From: Flaccisagitta enflata
Lineage: Eukaryota; Chaetognatha; Sagittoidea; Aphragmophora
Reading direction: 5' to 3'
Assembly: GCA_965153355.1 (NCBI GenBank)
Contig: OZ231127.1
Span: 45,136,001-45,200,000 of the forward strand
DNA: 64,000 nucleotides
Made by a program: the position numbers and the translations under genes. The notes beneath the pieces are model-generated. The model saw only the letters and a program-made list of their open reading frames with translations. It was not told the DNA's origin and made no database searches. Each line of letters begins with the position of its first letter. Positions within the stretch are counted from its first letter, which is position 1. Of the stretch, positions 46,596-57,589 are shown piece after piece.

Positions 46596-48028
46596 AAGGA
46601 GTGTTGGTAAATTCTAGGAGATTTCCAGCGACTCATGGATTCAATCCTCGGAGATATCCCCAGAGTTTACGTCTACATCGACGACATCCTTGTCGCCTCC
46701 GAATCTCCGCAACAGCATCCCGAGGACCTCAAAACCGTATTCAAGGTCCTGGCCGACAATGGCCTTGTGGTGCAACGCTCCAAATGCATACTGGGGAAGT
46801 CATCACTCGAATTCCTTGGGTATTACGTAGACTCAAACGGCGTAGCTCCTCTACCGACCGGCGTGGAGGCGATCAAAGAGGTCCCCGCACCGACCACCAT
46901 CAAGGAACTCCAAAGGTTCCTTGGCATGGTGAATTACTACCGGAGATTCATTAGGCGCGCAGCACATCATCTTCACCCCCTCTTCAATGCCCTCAAAGGC
47001 CCGAAAAAGAAGAAAGGCCAGAAGAAAGCTCTGCTTCGAAAATCACTCGACTGGAACGATGATTTACAACGCTCCTTCGAAGCAATAACGGAAGCTCTGG
47101 CAACCGCGACGCTCCTACGCCACCCACGTCTTAACGCCCAAATGGCATTGACAACCGACGCCTCAAAATTTGCGCTTGGCGCGGTACTCGAGCAACTCGG
47201 ACCCGACGGATGGGAGCCTCTGGCATTTTATAGCGCAAAACTCGAAGACAACCAGATCAACTGGCCAGCCTTTGACCGGGAGCTGTTGGGACTCTTTCGC
47301 ACCACGCGTCACTTTAGACGAAGGACATGCGTTCACAATCTGGACCGACCAGCAAGCTCTCGTCCCTTCGATGAAGAAAAAGTCCACTTACTCCTCGTCG
47401 AACCTATAAACTTTCCTGTCTATCCGAGTATACGACCAACATCAAATACATCGAAGGAAAGGCAAACGTCGTCGCCGACGCACTATCACGCCCTCCTGGT
47501 TGCGTTGTCTCAGCAATTGAAGCATTTGTCTCAACTCCGTTAGAACCTCCGATCCCCGAACCATCAAACATTCGATCCATCGAACGCCCAGTATCCGACA
47601 AAAAAAACGACAACCTCACTGCAGTAGTCAACGCCATATCACACATGAGCATAAATCTTGGAGAAATGGCACGCGAACAAACGCTCGATCCCGATTACGC
47701 ACGCATTTCAGCTGAAGTTCGCACGGGACTCAACTTTAAAAAAAAGTCAATGTTGGAGACACCCAAATCATCGTCGACATTTCAAACGGCCCCGCAAGAC
47801 CGTTTGTCCCATTCTCATGGCAACGTCGAGTCTTCAACGCCATCCACGGTTTAGGCCACCCAGGCGTCGAACGCACCAGACAAGCAGTGTGTGCAAAATT
47901 TGTGTGCCCATCGATCTGCCAAGACATAACGAAATGGTCCAGGGAGTGCCAAGAATGTCAACGCGCCAAAGTGACACGGCACACCGTCCCTCCCATCGCT
48001 GGAAATCAAGGAGTGTTGGTAAATTCTA
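46596..48028 (+). mobile_element. Internal pol fragment of a Ty3/gypsy retrotransposon
   Basis: The fragment opens in the reverse transcriptase palm (FQRLMD, then YIDDIL at about 46674), continues through FLGYYV, FLGMVNYYRRFI and the RNase H entry TTDASKFALGAVL, and ends after an integrase zinc-finger-like segment (GHPGVERTR ... C-x-x-C-QRAK) near 48005. Frameshifts near 47320, 47410 and 47745 inactivate it. LTRs, gag, protease and the integrase core are absent. A 21-bp direct repeat (AAGGAGTGTTGG...) lies at both borders, 46596-46616 and 48008-48028. GC content is higher than in the surroundings. Confidence 0.88.
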
Positions 48029-48332
48029 AGACATTTACCGTTTTTTGTTTTCCAAATTTCATTCATCTTCCGTTTTCTTTTAAATCCTCATTTAGCCCTT
48101 AATTTGTATAGTGTAGTGCAGCTGGTTTTGCACCTGGATTGTTGATAACAAGGAAAAACATCAAAATACATTAGTTCTCTCATGCCTTATCCTATAAAAA
48201 TCAGTGAAAATCTTTTGCTTTTGTACAAGAAGACTTAGTAATAAAAAAAACCTAATTTTTTAAATGATTCATCAGTTTCATTTTCAACAAAACTGAGTGC
48301 AGTCACTAAAAGTATATATGTTTTTGAGGGTA

Positions 48333-49215
48333 CCGGAATAATAAGCGCCTCAGTGGAAGCGCGAGAAACAGAAGCTTCGGAATGGTAAGCGCGAGAAACA
48401 TAAGCGCCCTACACTCATAAGCGCGAGAATAATAAGCGCCCCCTATTCCTTACAAAAAGAAAAGAGTCAGAGAAGAGAATCCCATGTGACTAGCATATGA
48501 TGTAAAGTGACAATGTTAAGAGAAGATATACCATTTTAATTCAGGGAAAAAAACTGTAAATAGTTGTCATATGATGTCAATGTGACTAGCATATGATGAA
48601 AAGTGATGATGTTAAGAGAAGGTAAAAATGAAAAAAATGTTAAGTCAGGGAAAAAGATTGTAAATAGTTGTCATATGATAAATTAGAGAATTGCATATGA
48701 TAAATAGGTACTAAGTATGTGAATAGTAGATAAAAAATGTTATCATTTTTGTCATTTTTGTCATTTTTATCATTTTTGTCATTTTTGTGATTTTTTTTCA
48801 TTTTTTTCAACTTTGTCATTTTGGTCATTTCACTAATTTTTGTCATTTTTTCATTCTAATCATTTGTATAATTTTAAGTTGTTCTAAGTTATTCTATGGT
48901 TATTTTAAGTCCCAAGTTATTTTAAGGTATTTTAGTGTAATTTCAATCAATTTTGTCATTTTTGACATTTTAAGACATTTTATATCATTCATTTTAAGTC
49001 TTTAAGTTATTTTAAATCTTGCATGCAAAAAATTTTATAAATAGATAAAATTCAAAAGAGGCAAGTTAAAGTGAATTGCAGATTGCGGTTTACAATGAAA
49101 TTTGTTCTCAATCATCAAGAGAAGAAGAGAAGCTGAAGAGTTTTAAGGCTAAGTAAGGAAGATGAGGTTGGGGTTAATTTTTCTTTCTTTCTTTCTTTTT
49201 TTTTCTTTCATTGTT

Positions 49216-49266
<51 letters not shown>

Positions 49267-49414
49267 TCTCTAGAATAATTAGCGCCTTTATACAAATGCA
49301 TTACAGTTCAGCCTTTTTTTTACTTATGGGAATTAGGGGGCGCTTATCTTTCTCGCGCTTACCATTCCAAAGCTTCTGTTTCTCGCGCTTTCATGGGGGC
49401 GCTTAAAAGTCCAG
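48333..49414. mobile_element. TA-flanked MITE with GCGCTTA subterminal motifs, 1.08 kb
   Basis: The ends CCGGAATAATAAGCGCC and inverse CTGGACTTTTAAGCGCC are each followed by GCGCGAGAAACAGAAGCTT, GGAATGGTAAGCGCGAGAAA and TAAGCGCCCC. TA lies at both borders (48331-48332, 49415-49416). The interior is noncoding: AAGTGATGATGTTAAGAGAA repeats, TCATTTTTG units and (CTTT)n (about 49180-49262). The TA target and end pattern fit a pogo/Tigger-type non-autonomous element (inference). Confidence 0.8.
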
Positions 49415-49429
49415 TAATCGTTTTTGACA

Positions 49430-49590
49430 ATCTTTACACGCGCTAAAAAAACGGAAGATGATTGAAATTAAAAAAAATAAAAATGGTGTTTTGTAAGTAG
49501 TATGTTCATACTCCCTGATGATGATGAGCTGATTAAAAGACCTTTTGCATATTGACACACCCGACCATACCAACGTCAATGAACCGTTAT
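49430..49590 (-). repeat. Inverted relative of the sequence flanking the gypsy fragment
   Basis: Its reverse complement carries GGGTGTGTCAATATGCAAAA, TTAATCAG, TCATCATCA, GGAGT and ATCATCTTCCGTTTTTTTAG, in the order found across 46545-46616 and 48008-48075. This shows what the locus looks like without the gypsy insertion. Confidence 0.6.
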
Positions 49591-49599
49591 TCCAGAATT

Positions 49600-50400
49600 T
49601 GTAATACCACAAAATTTAGTATAAGAAGTACTTTGAGTTATTTTGTCATTTGATTTCAGTAAAAAATGCACACCGTGCATTGATGGGTGAATGACCCAGT
49701 GGGGGCTAATATTGAAGTAAAAGTTTGGGTTAGAGAATTTGTTAGTTGATGTTACTTGCGGATGCTTTTAATAGTAAGGGGATGCCTAAAAATTCTTTAT
49801 CACTTTTCAGGAAAATATTGTCGAAATGGGCTTGATAAAGCACATTCAAAAGTATATGTTCAATGAAATATTTTCCGGGTTTATATTGATTAGAATATGA
49901 TTCTTAAACAGAAACTGGGTTTAAAAAAATGTTTGTTGCTGTTAACTTCCTTCTGAGGCTGTTTAGCTGCACAGTAGTTTTTATGCTCATTTGCCATGAA
50001 AACTTGCAAATGGTAGAAGGGGAACGCAGAAGAGAAAATATTTTTTGAAACCAGACTCAGACAGTATTTGGTGTCTTCTGTCATATATATTTGAATCGTG
50101 CAGAGTGAAAAAAACAAATGTTTGAAATAATACATAAATTGTGGAACAACAATGAACATTATTTTTGTAAAATAAGATTTGAATCAAAATCGATTCTTCT
50201 TTAACAGAACCGCAGAACTGCTTATAAGTGTTTTGCAGGCAATGATGTTTTATGAATATATAAGTAGGCATATGAGAGGCTATATCTATAGTTTGTCATT
50301 TTTTTGGTCATTGTGCAAATGCCTAATCATTGCAATTCATTGATCACATATGTTTGCCTATTTGATTTTGCCATTATGTTTTTCTACAAAAAAGAAAATA
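49600..50400. other. Stretch without a recognised gene
   Basis: AT-rich sequence with minus-strand ORFs of 89-94 codons that lack start context, splice support or recognisable motifs. Confidence 0.35.
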
Positions 50401-50404
50401 AAAA

Positions 50405-50485
50405 CCTATAACTTGATAATTCGATTTAACAACCAAAATTCCTCAGTCCCTTCAAGATCGTTATATCGGATTTCCACTGTCTATG
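50405..50485. repeat. Inverted-end segment of a CAGTGGAAATCCG-type element
   Basis: The inverse reads CAGTGGAAATCCGATATAAC, GATCTTGAAGGGACTGAGG. This resembles the pogo/Tigger-like ends at 51080 and 52962. The partner end was not identified. Confidence 0.4.
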
Positions 50486-51079
50486 TATATCAAACTGATT
50501 TTTGCGCTGAAGGAATGTTTTTTATGACAATAGATTTCAATGGCTTGGAGAAGTTACCTGACCACTACTTATAAACCATATCCTCATTGGGTAAATGGCT
50601 TTGGCAACTCTTTCATTGCCTATCTACATGCAACCTGGGCAGCCATGAATCCAGTCATTTTTACATTGAATGTACAAAAATACAACGTGATAAAAAGAGT
50701 TGTGCCAGATATATACGCCTGCCTACAGATGGGTAGGCACCGTTTCAATTGGGTGTGCAGATAGGGGTGATTATTGATTCCGAGATCGTCACTCAAAGAC
50801 AAAGTGGGGCTTTCGATTTCAAGATGATTGCCGTTTTCCTTTTTTCCAAAATTCGAGCGTTAACTGTTTTTTTCTATAGCATTGGAGAAACCTCAGCACA
50901 CTCGTTGCGTAGGTGAAGCTCATATTGTCTTATCTTTATTAAGATTAGTTTTTTGTTTCAAAATCGTTTTTTTCTTTTTCTGAGCTGAGAAAAGTATGTC
51001 ACACCACAGGCTGAAGAGATAAAAAAAATGCTCAACTGGAATGCTTTTGGATAGTCCATTCAGGCAAGTATTTTGAATA

Positions 51080-51181
51080 CAGTCAAACCCCGCTCAAACG
51101 GATTTCAAGGGACTGGACTCCTTTATCTGTTGGAAACGGACTTCCGTTAGAGCCAATCTGCACTGTCACACTTAGAGGAGA

Positions 51182-51229
<48 letters not shown>

Positions 51230-51640
51230 TAGACAGATATATATAGACAGACAGACCGACAGAGCCAGATGGACAGATAGTCAGATGGACAGATAGTCAG
51301 AGAGGGACAGACAACAGACAGAAATACCAATAAAAACTAATAAACAAGCAGACCTTTAAAGTTAAAACAAACAAAAAAAAAAGAACATACACTTGAATTA
51401 AATACACCTGCCATTCACGTATCAATTATGCCCGAAACAAAACAGGAATGAACAAATGATAGAGAACAAACAATGATTAAGGAAGAAAGGATATGAGACA
51501 AATTTTGACCCAGTAGACCCAATGCAAAGAAAGCTGCAATGCGAGAGAGATCCCCATTTCTTAGGCGCATTTAAATGCTTGCTCCATTGATAAAGCATAT
51601 GCACTTGTCATCATCATCGTCACTCAAATCAAATCAATCT

Positions 51641-51719
<79 letters not shown>

Positions 51720-52025
51720 CTTATGCTTCATCTTTTTCCCTTCCTCCTCCTCATACCGCCAATAGTTCCAAATCGATGCAGATCATCGCCAATCCTGGAT
51801 TACTATTTTTCCTCTGTCAGGGCTAATTTCCGTTCAGGGCGGGAAGAGTCAACTTTTCTTGGTTAAAAAACTTGCGTTCAAACCGAAATTTCTGCTAAAG
51901 GTGGAATCGGTTTAGACGGAATTTTCTAACAAGAAAACTAAACGGAATAAGTTGGGACTTTAGCTTGTTATGCATTGGAGGCGGGTTTCCGCTCGTAACG
52001 GGTCCGTTGGAGCGGGATTCTACTG
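51080..52025. mobile_element. Pogo/Tigger-like MITE, 946 bp
   Basis: The left end CAGTCAAACCCCGCTCAAAC follows TA at 51078-51079. The right end is the inverse of CAGTAGAATCCCGCTCCAAC, followed by TA at 52026-52027. Inside are (CA)n (51181-51227), GATAGACAGA units and (CT)n (51642-51716). No transposase. The CAGT-N-AA-CCCCGCT start with TA target fits pogo/Tigger ends. Confidence 0.75.
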
Positions 52026-52049
52026 TATACTAAAGCCACACCCCGTAAT

Positions 52050-52345
52050 ATAGAGTGAGATTAAACCGCGGGGGTTACTCGGGGTTGAACCCCAAGTAAA
52101 CCCCGAGCAACCTAGTCTAGGGTTTACTCGGGGTTGCACAGGGTTTGCTTGGGATTGCTCCGGGTTTGCTCGGGGTTGACAGAAATCCATAAACTATTTA
52201 CAAGAGATAATTCTGTGCCAACCTGGAGCCAACCTTGAGCAACCCAGAGCAACCCCGGGCAACCCTGAGCAACCCCGAGCAACCCCAGGGTTGCTTGGGG
52301 TTGCTCGGGGTTAGTTCGGATATGGCTCGAGGTTTCTGTTATAGA
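52050..52345. repeat. GGGGTTGCTC minisatellite with switching orientation
   Basis: Units GGGGTTACTC/GGGTTTGCTCGG (52070-52180) face units GAGCAACCCCGAGCAACCCC (52225-52300) and then switch back (GGGTTGCTTGGGGTTGCTCG). The result is an imperfect palindrome. Confidence 0.75.
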
Positions 52346-52737
52346 TTATGGGTTGAGCCAGGACCGAAAATAGAAAAAAGTAAATAAAGCAATTAAAAGA
52401 GTGAGGTTCATTATTTCAGATGTCTGCACTCTTGTTTGCAAAGAGACCGCTAATAAAGACCGTTATGACGGTGAGCATTTGATGCCACATTTAGTGTTTC
52501 GCCACATTTTTTCAACTATAGTTGAATAATAATGAGGCCAAAAATATTTTCAAGAGACAAATTGTCCCCAGAAACACACTGTGTGTATGTCTTTGTCATA
52601 TGCTGACCTCTAATGAACCTTATAATCAGCAATTCACATAAGCAAAGCAAAGAAAAAAAGTTCTTTACTGAAATTTTGTTTACACTTTTTATACAATTGC
52701 TGCTGTTAAGATTATAAGACACTAAAATGCAGAGGAA

Positions 52738-52805
52738 TTTTGCATTTTCAAAAACATAGCCGCCTCTGTAATCAATTTTGGGAGGCGGCTATGTTCTCCA
52801 TTTTT
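52738..52805. repeat. Short perfect-stem hairpin
   Basis: ACATAGCCGCCTC and GAGGCGGCTATGT are separated by about 20 bp, flanked by TGCATTTTCAAAAA and its approximate inverse. The layout resembles the inner palindrome at 40875-41030, suggesting a small MITE. Confidence 0.6.
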
Positions 52806-52961
52806 GTATTTTTCCATTTTCTATGCAAAGTTATAATTTTAACAAGCCTCCTATCAGTGAACAAATATAAAACTCTGGAAATTTTTTAGTGGATATTTTA
52901 AGTTGATGGTATCAATATTTGCTCTTTTGTCTAATTTGAATGCAAATTTTGCAATTGAATA

Positions 52962-53861
52962 CAGTTAAATCCCGCTATAACGGATCTCAAGGGACAAACA
53001 AATTTTATGCGTTATTGCTGGATTGCGTTATTGCCAAAATGACTATCCCCGACTATCTTATTTGCTATCCTCTGGTAACTACTGGGCTTTTAAAAAGAAA
53101 TGGAAACTGCCTTTTATATTGCAGTCAAATGAAGCATTTTATTTTGAAAACGCGAAGATCTTGTTAAGTAACAAAGACGGGTGGGCAGGGGCCCACAACT
53201 CCCCTGCCGCCTTCTATCAACACATATCATTTAACATGCTCATTTTCACAGATGTTTCATGAATGGACCATAAAAGGGATAAACTGACTGATGAACAATC
53301 TCAGAGTCGCGTCCCCAGTTTAAGATTTTAAATCAAACAAGTGTGCCTTGAAATCAATATTTTCCCTTTTTTAGTTGTAGAAACACAATTCTATAAGAAG
53401 CTTTGTCCGTCGGTCCATTGGTCCATTAGTCAATCAGTTCATCATGCTCGAGCTAAAAAAAAAAAAAAACGATAAAGTGATAATGCAAAAATTATAGTGT
53501 GGGTGTGTGTGAAGGGGGTGGGAGTGTGGTGAGGCTCTGGGTTGGATGCCTCTGCCCACTTGTCCGTAACAATATTGTGTTCCGCGTAACTTGTTTTAAA
53601 TTAGTTGAGTCAATGGTCAGATGCTCCACAATAATGGAGTCCCATTTAGCTCGCACTGACTGCAACTTACATAGACACACATATGAAACCATTTTCAAGT
53701 TCATGAAATAGGAATAACCCAATGACTCGATATTTTGAGTCCCTGTTTAACTCAATTTCTGCGCGAATATTTTTTATCTTTAATGAATTGGTTATGTGTG
53801 CAGAGGGCAATTTCGCATGAGTGGCGTACTCTGTCTATCTGTCTGTCTGTCTCTGTCTCTC

Positions 53862-53932
<71 letters not shown>

Positions 53933-54192
53933 ACTTCCTTCTCGCCCCTGCCAATTGATGATTTTGCGCTTCTTTTGTCTTTTGGCTGCCACCGTCTATT
54001 ATTGGCGGAAGATTATAGGTCTGTGGACTGGCCAGTCCATGCGGTATTCTTGGATTTCTCATTGTAGTTGGATCCGGTTTTATTGGATTCTTCTAACAAA
54101 TAAAGTTAAGAGAAATGGTAGGGACTTTCTCTTAGCACTCGTTATAGGCGGATTTCTGTTATTCTTGGATCCGGTATAGCGGGGTTTAACTG
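52962..54192. mobile_element. Pogo/Tigger-like element, 1.23 kb, with nested repeats
   Basis: The left end CAGTTAAATCCCGCTATAAC follows TA (52960-52961). The right end is the inverse of CAGTTAAACCCCGCTATACC, followed by TA (54193-54194). A hairpin-family copy is nested at 53373-53580 (head AGTTGTAGAAACACAATTCT, tail TTGTCCGTAACAAT). (CT)n lies at 53850-53932. No transposase was recognised. Confidence 0.7.
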
Positions 54193-54464
54193 TATCTACC
54201 ATGATATATTTTTGGTTTCCATAGCAACCAAATTTTTCATTTCTATTCTCATGAAAATTTTTATTTTTACCCCTGTTGACACACTAAATCTTGCCTTCAG
54301 ATGCTCGCCGTCCTATGCTGGAAGAAACATATCCAAGCGCCTCTCAAAATGATGTCAAATTTAAGTGACGTGGGGTTACAATTTCGCGTTCAACTCCCAT
54401 CCACTACCCACCCCACACAAACATACACTAAAAAAAAACTATCTAAAACGCTTGTTTTTCCTTT

Positions 54465-54985
54465 TTGGGCAGCGGCCCCAAAGGGCCGATGTCCTGTAGG
54501 AAACAGGGGTGAATTTCCATATGTCCGTCCGTCTGTCCTTCCGTCTGCCCCCCCCCAGCTTCTCAAGCCTCAAATTCTCGTTGAATAACATGGGAAATTG
54601 ATAAAATGCAAACTTCCCATTTAATTACATGTAAAACTGATGAAAAATGAAAAAAATAAGAAATTCCCATTGAATAACATGGCAAATTGAGAAATTGAAA
54701 AAAAAAACCCGCAAAACCCCCATTGAATATCATGGGAATTTGCTCTAAAGGCCTCAAATATGCCCTCTTAGGACGTATGTAAATTCACCCCTGTGGCCCA
54801 CAGGACATCGGCCCTTTGAGGCCGCTGCCCTGCTCTCACTCCACTTCTTCAGCTATCACTCCAAGCTGACCATGTGCGATCCTTGGATGACTTATTTTGA
54901 CTCGATCACCATGGACCGTGGACGGTCAAACGGACCAAAGGACGGACAAAGCCTCTTATAGAGTTGCGTAGCTCCATAGATCACA
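54465..54985. repeat. GGCCCCAAAGGG-ended element followed by a hairpin-family head
   Basis: Arms GGGCAGCGGCCCCAAAGGGC with GATGTCCTGTAGGAAACAGG (54468-54510) and the inverse (54780-54835) enclose CATTGAATAACATGGGAAAT units. At 54925-54985 lies a minus-strand head, CTTATAGAGTTGCGTAGCTC. Confidence 0.65.
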
Positions 54986-55084
54986 AAACAAATGATTCAA
55001 AGTCGATACTAAGAATACAATGACATTCAAATAAGTGGAAAGACGGGGATAGAATCGCTTTTCATGTTTTGCATCACAAGATGA

Positions 55085-55600
55085 ACAGGTCGCCCAAGGG
55101 CAATATATGGTCAGCGATACCCGTTGCCCTGCTTAGTATGTTTGTGACTTTAGGTGATGGTTAGCAGAGCAGCGGCCCCAAAGGGGACGATGTCCTGTAG
55201 AACACAGGGGGACTTTCATTCATTCATTTCTTTGTTGAAGCTGGGATTTGAGCCTCAAGGCTGAGATTTAAGCCTTGAGACTGGGATTTAAGCCTTGAGG
55301 CGGGGATAATCCCAGCCTCAAGGCTGGGATTTTAGCCTCAAGGCTGGGATTTGAGCCTTGAGGCTGGGATTTGAGTCTCTAAGCTGGGATTTGAGCCTTG
55401 AGGCTGGGATTTCAGCCTCAGGGCTGATATTTCAGCCTCAAGGGTGGAATTTGAGCCTCAAGGCTGGGATTTAAGCCTGAAGGCTGGGATTTGAGCCCCA
55501 AGCTAGGGGGGGGGACGGAGAAACAAACGAATGAACAAACGAAAGTCCCCCTGTGTTCTACAGGACATCGTCCCCTTCAGGGCCGCTGCCCAAAAGTGTT
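55085..55600. repeat. GGCCCCGAAGGGG-ended element with GCCTCAAGGCTGGGATTTGA array
   Basis: Left GGTCAGCGATACCCGTTGCC, then AGCAGCGGCCCCAAAGGGG and ATGTCCTGTAGAACACAGGG. The right inverse arm lies at 55540-55592. The core is about 13 units of 20-21 bp with orientation changes. Confidence 0.75.
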
Positions 55601-55814
55601 TGTTGTTTTAAATGACAAATTTCTGTTAAAATTATCTATTTCTTATGCTCCGCTAGTAATAGGTTATTGATCCCAAGTCTTGTATCAACATATTGCCCCA
55701 AATTTTTGATGTCCAATAAGAAGCTAAAGAAAGTCCATTCTGTGCTTTGGGCCTTAAGCCTTGCCCCCCTACAGAAATATCTTTCCATAGAATCAAATCT
55801 AAGGTAATAGTACA

Positions 55815-56010
55815 GTATTTGGGTGCTTCACATAGCAAAAGTTGCTTATTTCTTTTCATCCTCTGTACCTAATGTGGAGTGGTCAATTTTAGGAGCCTTA
55901 CCATTTTTCTTTTATCAAAAATCGTCCATCTTCCGTTTTTTAGAAAATTGTTTTTGAGAGCTTAATTTGTATATTGCAGTGGGATAAAAAAGTATGCTGA
56001 TCTTCTTTGA
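55815..56010 (+). repeat. Dispersed repeat, third copy
   Basis: GGGTGCTTCACATAGCAAAA, TTATTTCTTTTCATCCTC, ACCTAATGTGGAGTGG, TATCAAAAATCGTCCATC, GGGATAAAAAAGTATGCTGA. It matches 43495 and 46190 (-). Confidence 0.6.
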
Positions 56011-56585
56011 ATTAGCTTTTTAAAATTTCTGCTCTTTAAAGAATTGTAAATCTGCTTTTTCACAAGCTCTTAAGTAACTTATGCTCTGATATCTTAATTC
56101 ATTTTTCCAAAAATCATGATTTTCTAAAGCTAACAATTGTTCCTTTCGTAACAAGACTACACAGGATTTTGCTGAATTCTGGGAAATCTGAGTAAACTTT
56201 AAGGTCAAAACAAAAACGGAAGATGAAGGAATTTTGAGAAAAGGAAAACGGTCATCTTCATGATTTTTTTCACTCCATATTGGGTTAGCGGGACGAGAAG
56301 AAAATCAAATTTTTTGCTATGCGAAGCACGCAAGTACAGTATGGATGAACCTAACCCAGTATTTAAACAAGATACCTCGACCAATAAGCAAGGACATTGG
56401 TTTCTCTGAAATTTTCCATTTGGCTGCTTCACAAAATTGTTGATTCAAAATTTGATGAATAATCCAAAGGCCAAAATTTTAAGGATATCTTATTGACCAA
56501 AAAGACGAGAAAACTATTGATAAAAATTAATGAAAATTTGAACATTAAACATCTTGGATGTAACCTGTGTATTCAGAAATGTTAT

Positions 56586-57581
56586 CTACTGTTTGATGGC
56601 CCCCGGTCGTAGTCGTGGAAACATTATGAAAAAGGATATCATGATTGAAATTCCAAAGACGGTGTCAAATACAGCCTTGCCCATCATGATCCATGATTCT
56701 CTCTCGGGGGGCATGATCGTTATATCAACATGAACAAAAGCGAAAGAGATTTTCAAACCTAATTCAACAGCCACGGATGCGGCGATCGTTGTAATGAGAA
56801 AAGCGCTCATTTTGTACAAAGTGACGCAATGTGGATTCTTATCAAATTTGTTTCTGTCCATATCACGGAGGCTTTTAGAAATTTCGTTACATTTGATTGA
56901 ACCAAAAACGATCATCGCCACGTGGGCACTGAACATGATTGCGTGTCCGGTGACCTGGACCCACATTGAATCAAATATATCAATAATTGGTTTTCTATAA
57001 TTAAGCTCAAAGCTCTCAGCTGTAGAGCATGCGGCGACGGCTAGTGACAAAGCCTGGAACACGTGAACTACATGACTGACCAGACTACAAATAATCGCAA
57101 CTGAATACCGTTTAGCTATATTTACCACGGTCATATATTCATGGAAATCGAAAGGTTTGCATAAAATGTTGTATGCGTCAAAGATTATCAAAATAATAAA
57201 GCTTTTTCTCATGGTAAGAAATATGTCATTAACGCGTTCTAGGGTCCTGCTAAGGAGGTGCATGAGCATAAGGTCGTTAGCATTTTCGACAGTAGTAGCA
57301 TCTGAATTTGATTCTCCCATAGTTCCACGAAAATGTTGGGAAAATCCGAGGATGTTATCTTGATTGATGCGTAGCCTGAACAAACAGGACACGTTGACGG
57401 CAAAAATGGAGAGAAACTCAAAGATGATGTAAGCTTTCATCGCGCCTTTGACTTGACGCATTTGATACCCTTGCAAAGTCAGGGAGAAAAGTGACTGGAA
57501 CACGATCAGCCCGATCGTCAATTTGTACGGCACCTCCGCATACGGAGACGTCTCCACGTTTTTATGATACCACTTTAAATC
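56586..57581 (-). CDS. Multi-pass membrane protein, last exon
   Basis: On the minus strand the acceptor TTCTTAATAG precedes an exon opening DLKWYHKNVETSPYAEV; it stays open for 331 codons to TAG at 56586-56588. About seven hydrophobic segments are visible, among them LTIGLIVFQSLFSLTL, YIIFEFLSIFAVNVSCLF, FIILIIFDAYNIL, a long VAIICSLVSHVVHVF segment, AIMFSAHVAMIVFGSI, a long MSAFLITTIAASVAVELGL segment and TVFGISIMISFFIMF. The linkers are charged. It is clearly a polytopic membrane protein exon. I do not recognise the family; a receptor or transporter-like role would be a guess. Upstream exons lie at higher coordinates and were not identified. Confidence 0.7.
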   Translation of the reverse strand, partial: DLKWYHKNVETSPYAEVPYKLTIGLIVFQSLFSLTLQGYQMRQVKGAMKAYIIFEFLSIFAVNVSCLFRLRINQDNILGFSQHFRGTMGESNSDATTVENANDLMLMHLLSRTLERVNDIFLTMRKSFIILIIFDAYNILCKPFDFHEYMTVVNIAKRYSVAIICSLVSHVVHVFQALSLAVAACSTAESFELNYRKPIIDIFDSMWVQVTGHAIMFSAHVAMIVFGSIKCNEISKSLRDMDRNKFDKNPHCVTLYKMSAFLITTIAASVAVELGLKISFAFVHVDITIMPPERESWIMMGKAVFDTVFGISIMISFFIMFPRLRPGAIKQ

Positions 57582-57589
57582 CTATTAAG

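Noticed and set aside
50350-50764. Two overlapping plus-strand ORFs of 74 codons
   Set aside because: Part overlaps a Tigger-like inverted end; no splice support or recognisable motif.
51767-51825. Exon-like segment (SKSMQIIANPGLLFFLCQG then stop) in phase with the TRPC exon ending at 46043
   Set aside because: It lies inside the 51080-52025 MITE and does not resemble a TRPC C-terminus.
54300-54370. Possible TRPC downstream exon after TTGCCTTCAG
   Set aside because: The acceptor is good, but no convincing donor is present and the reading in phase with 46043 reaches a stop after 16 codons unless a GA donor is assumed.
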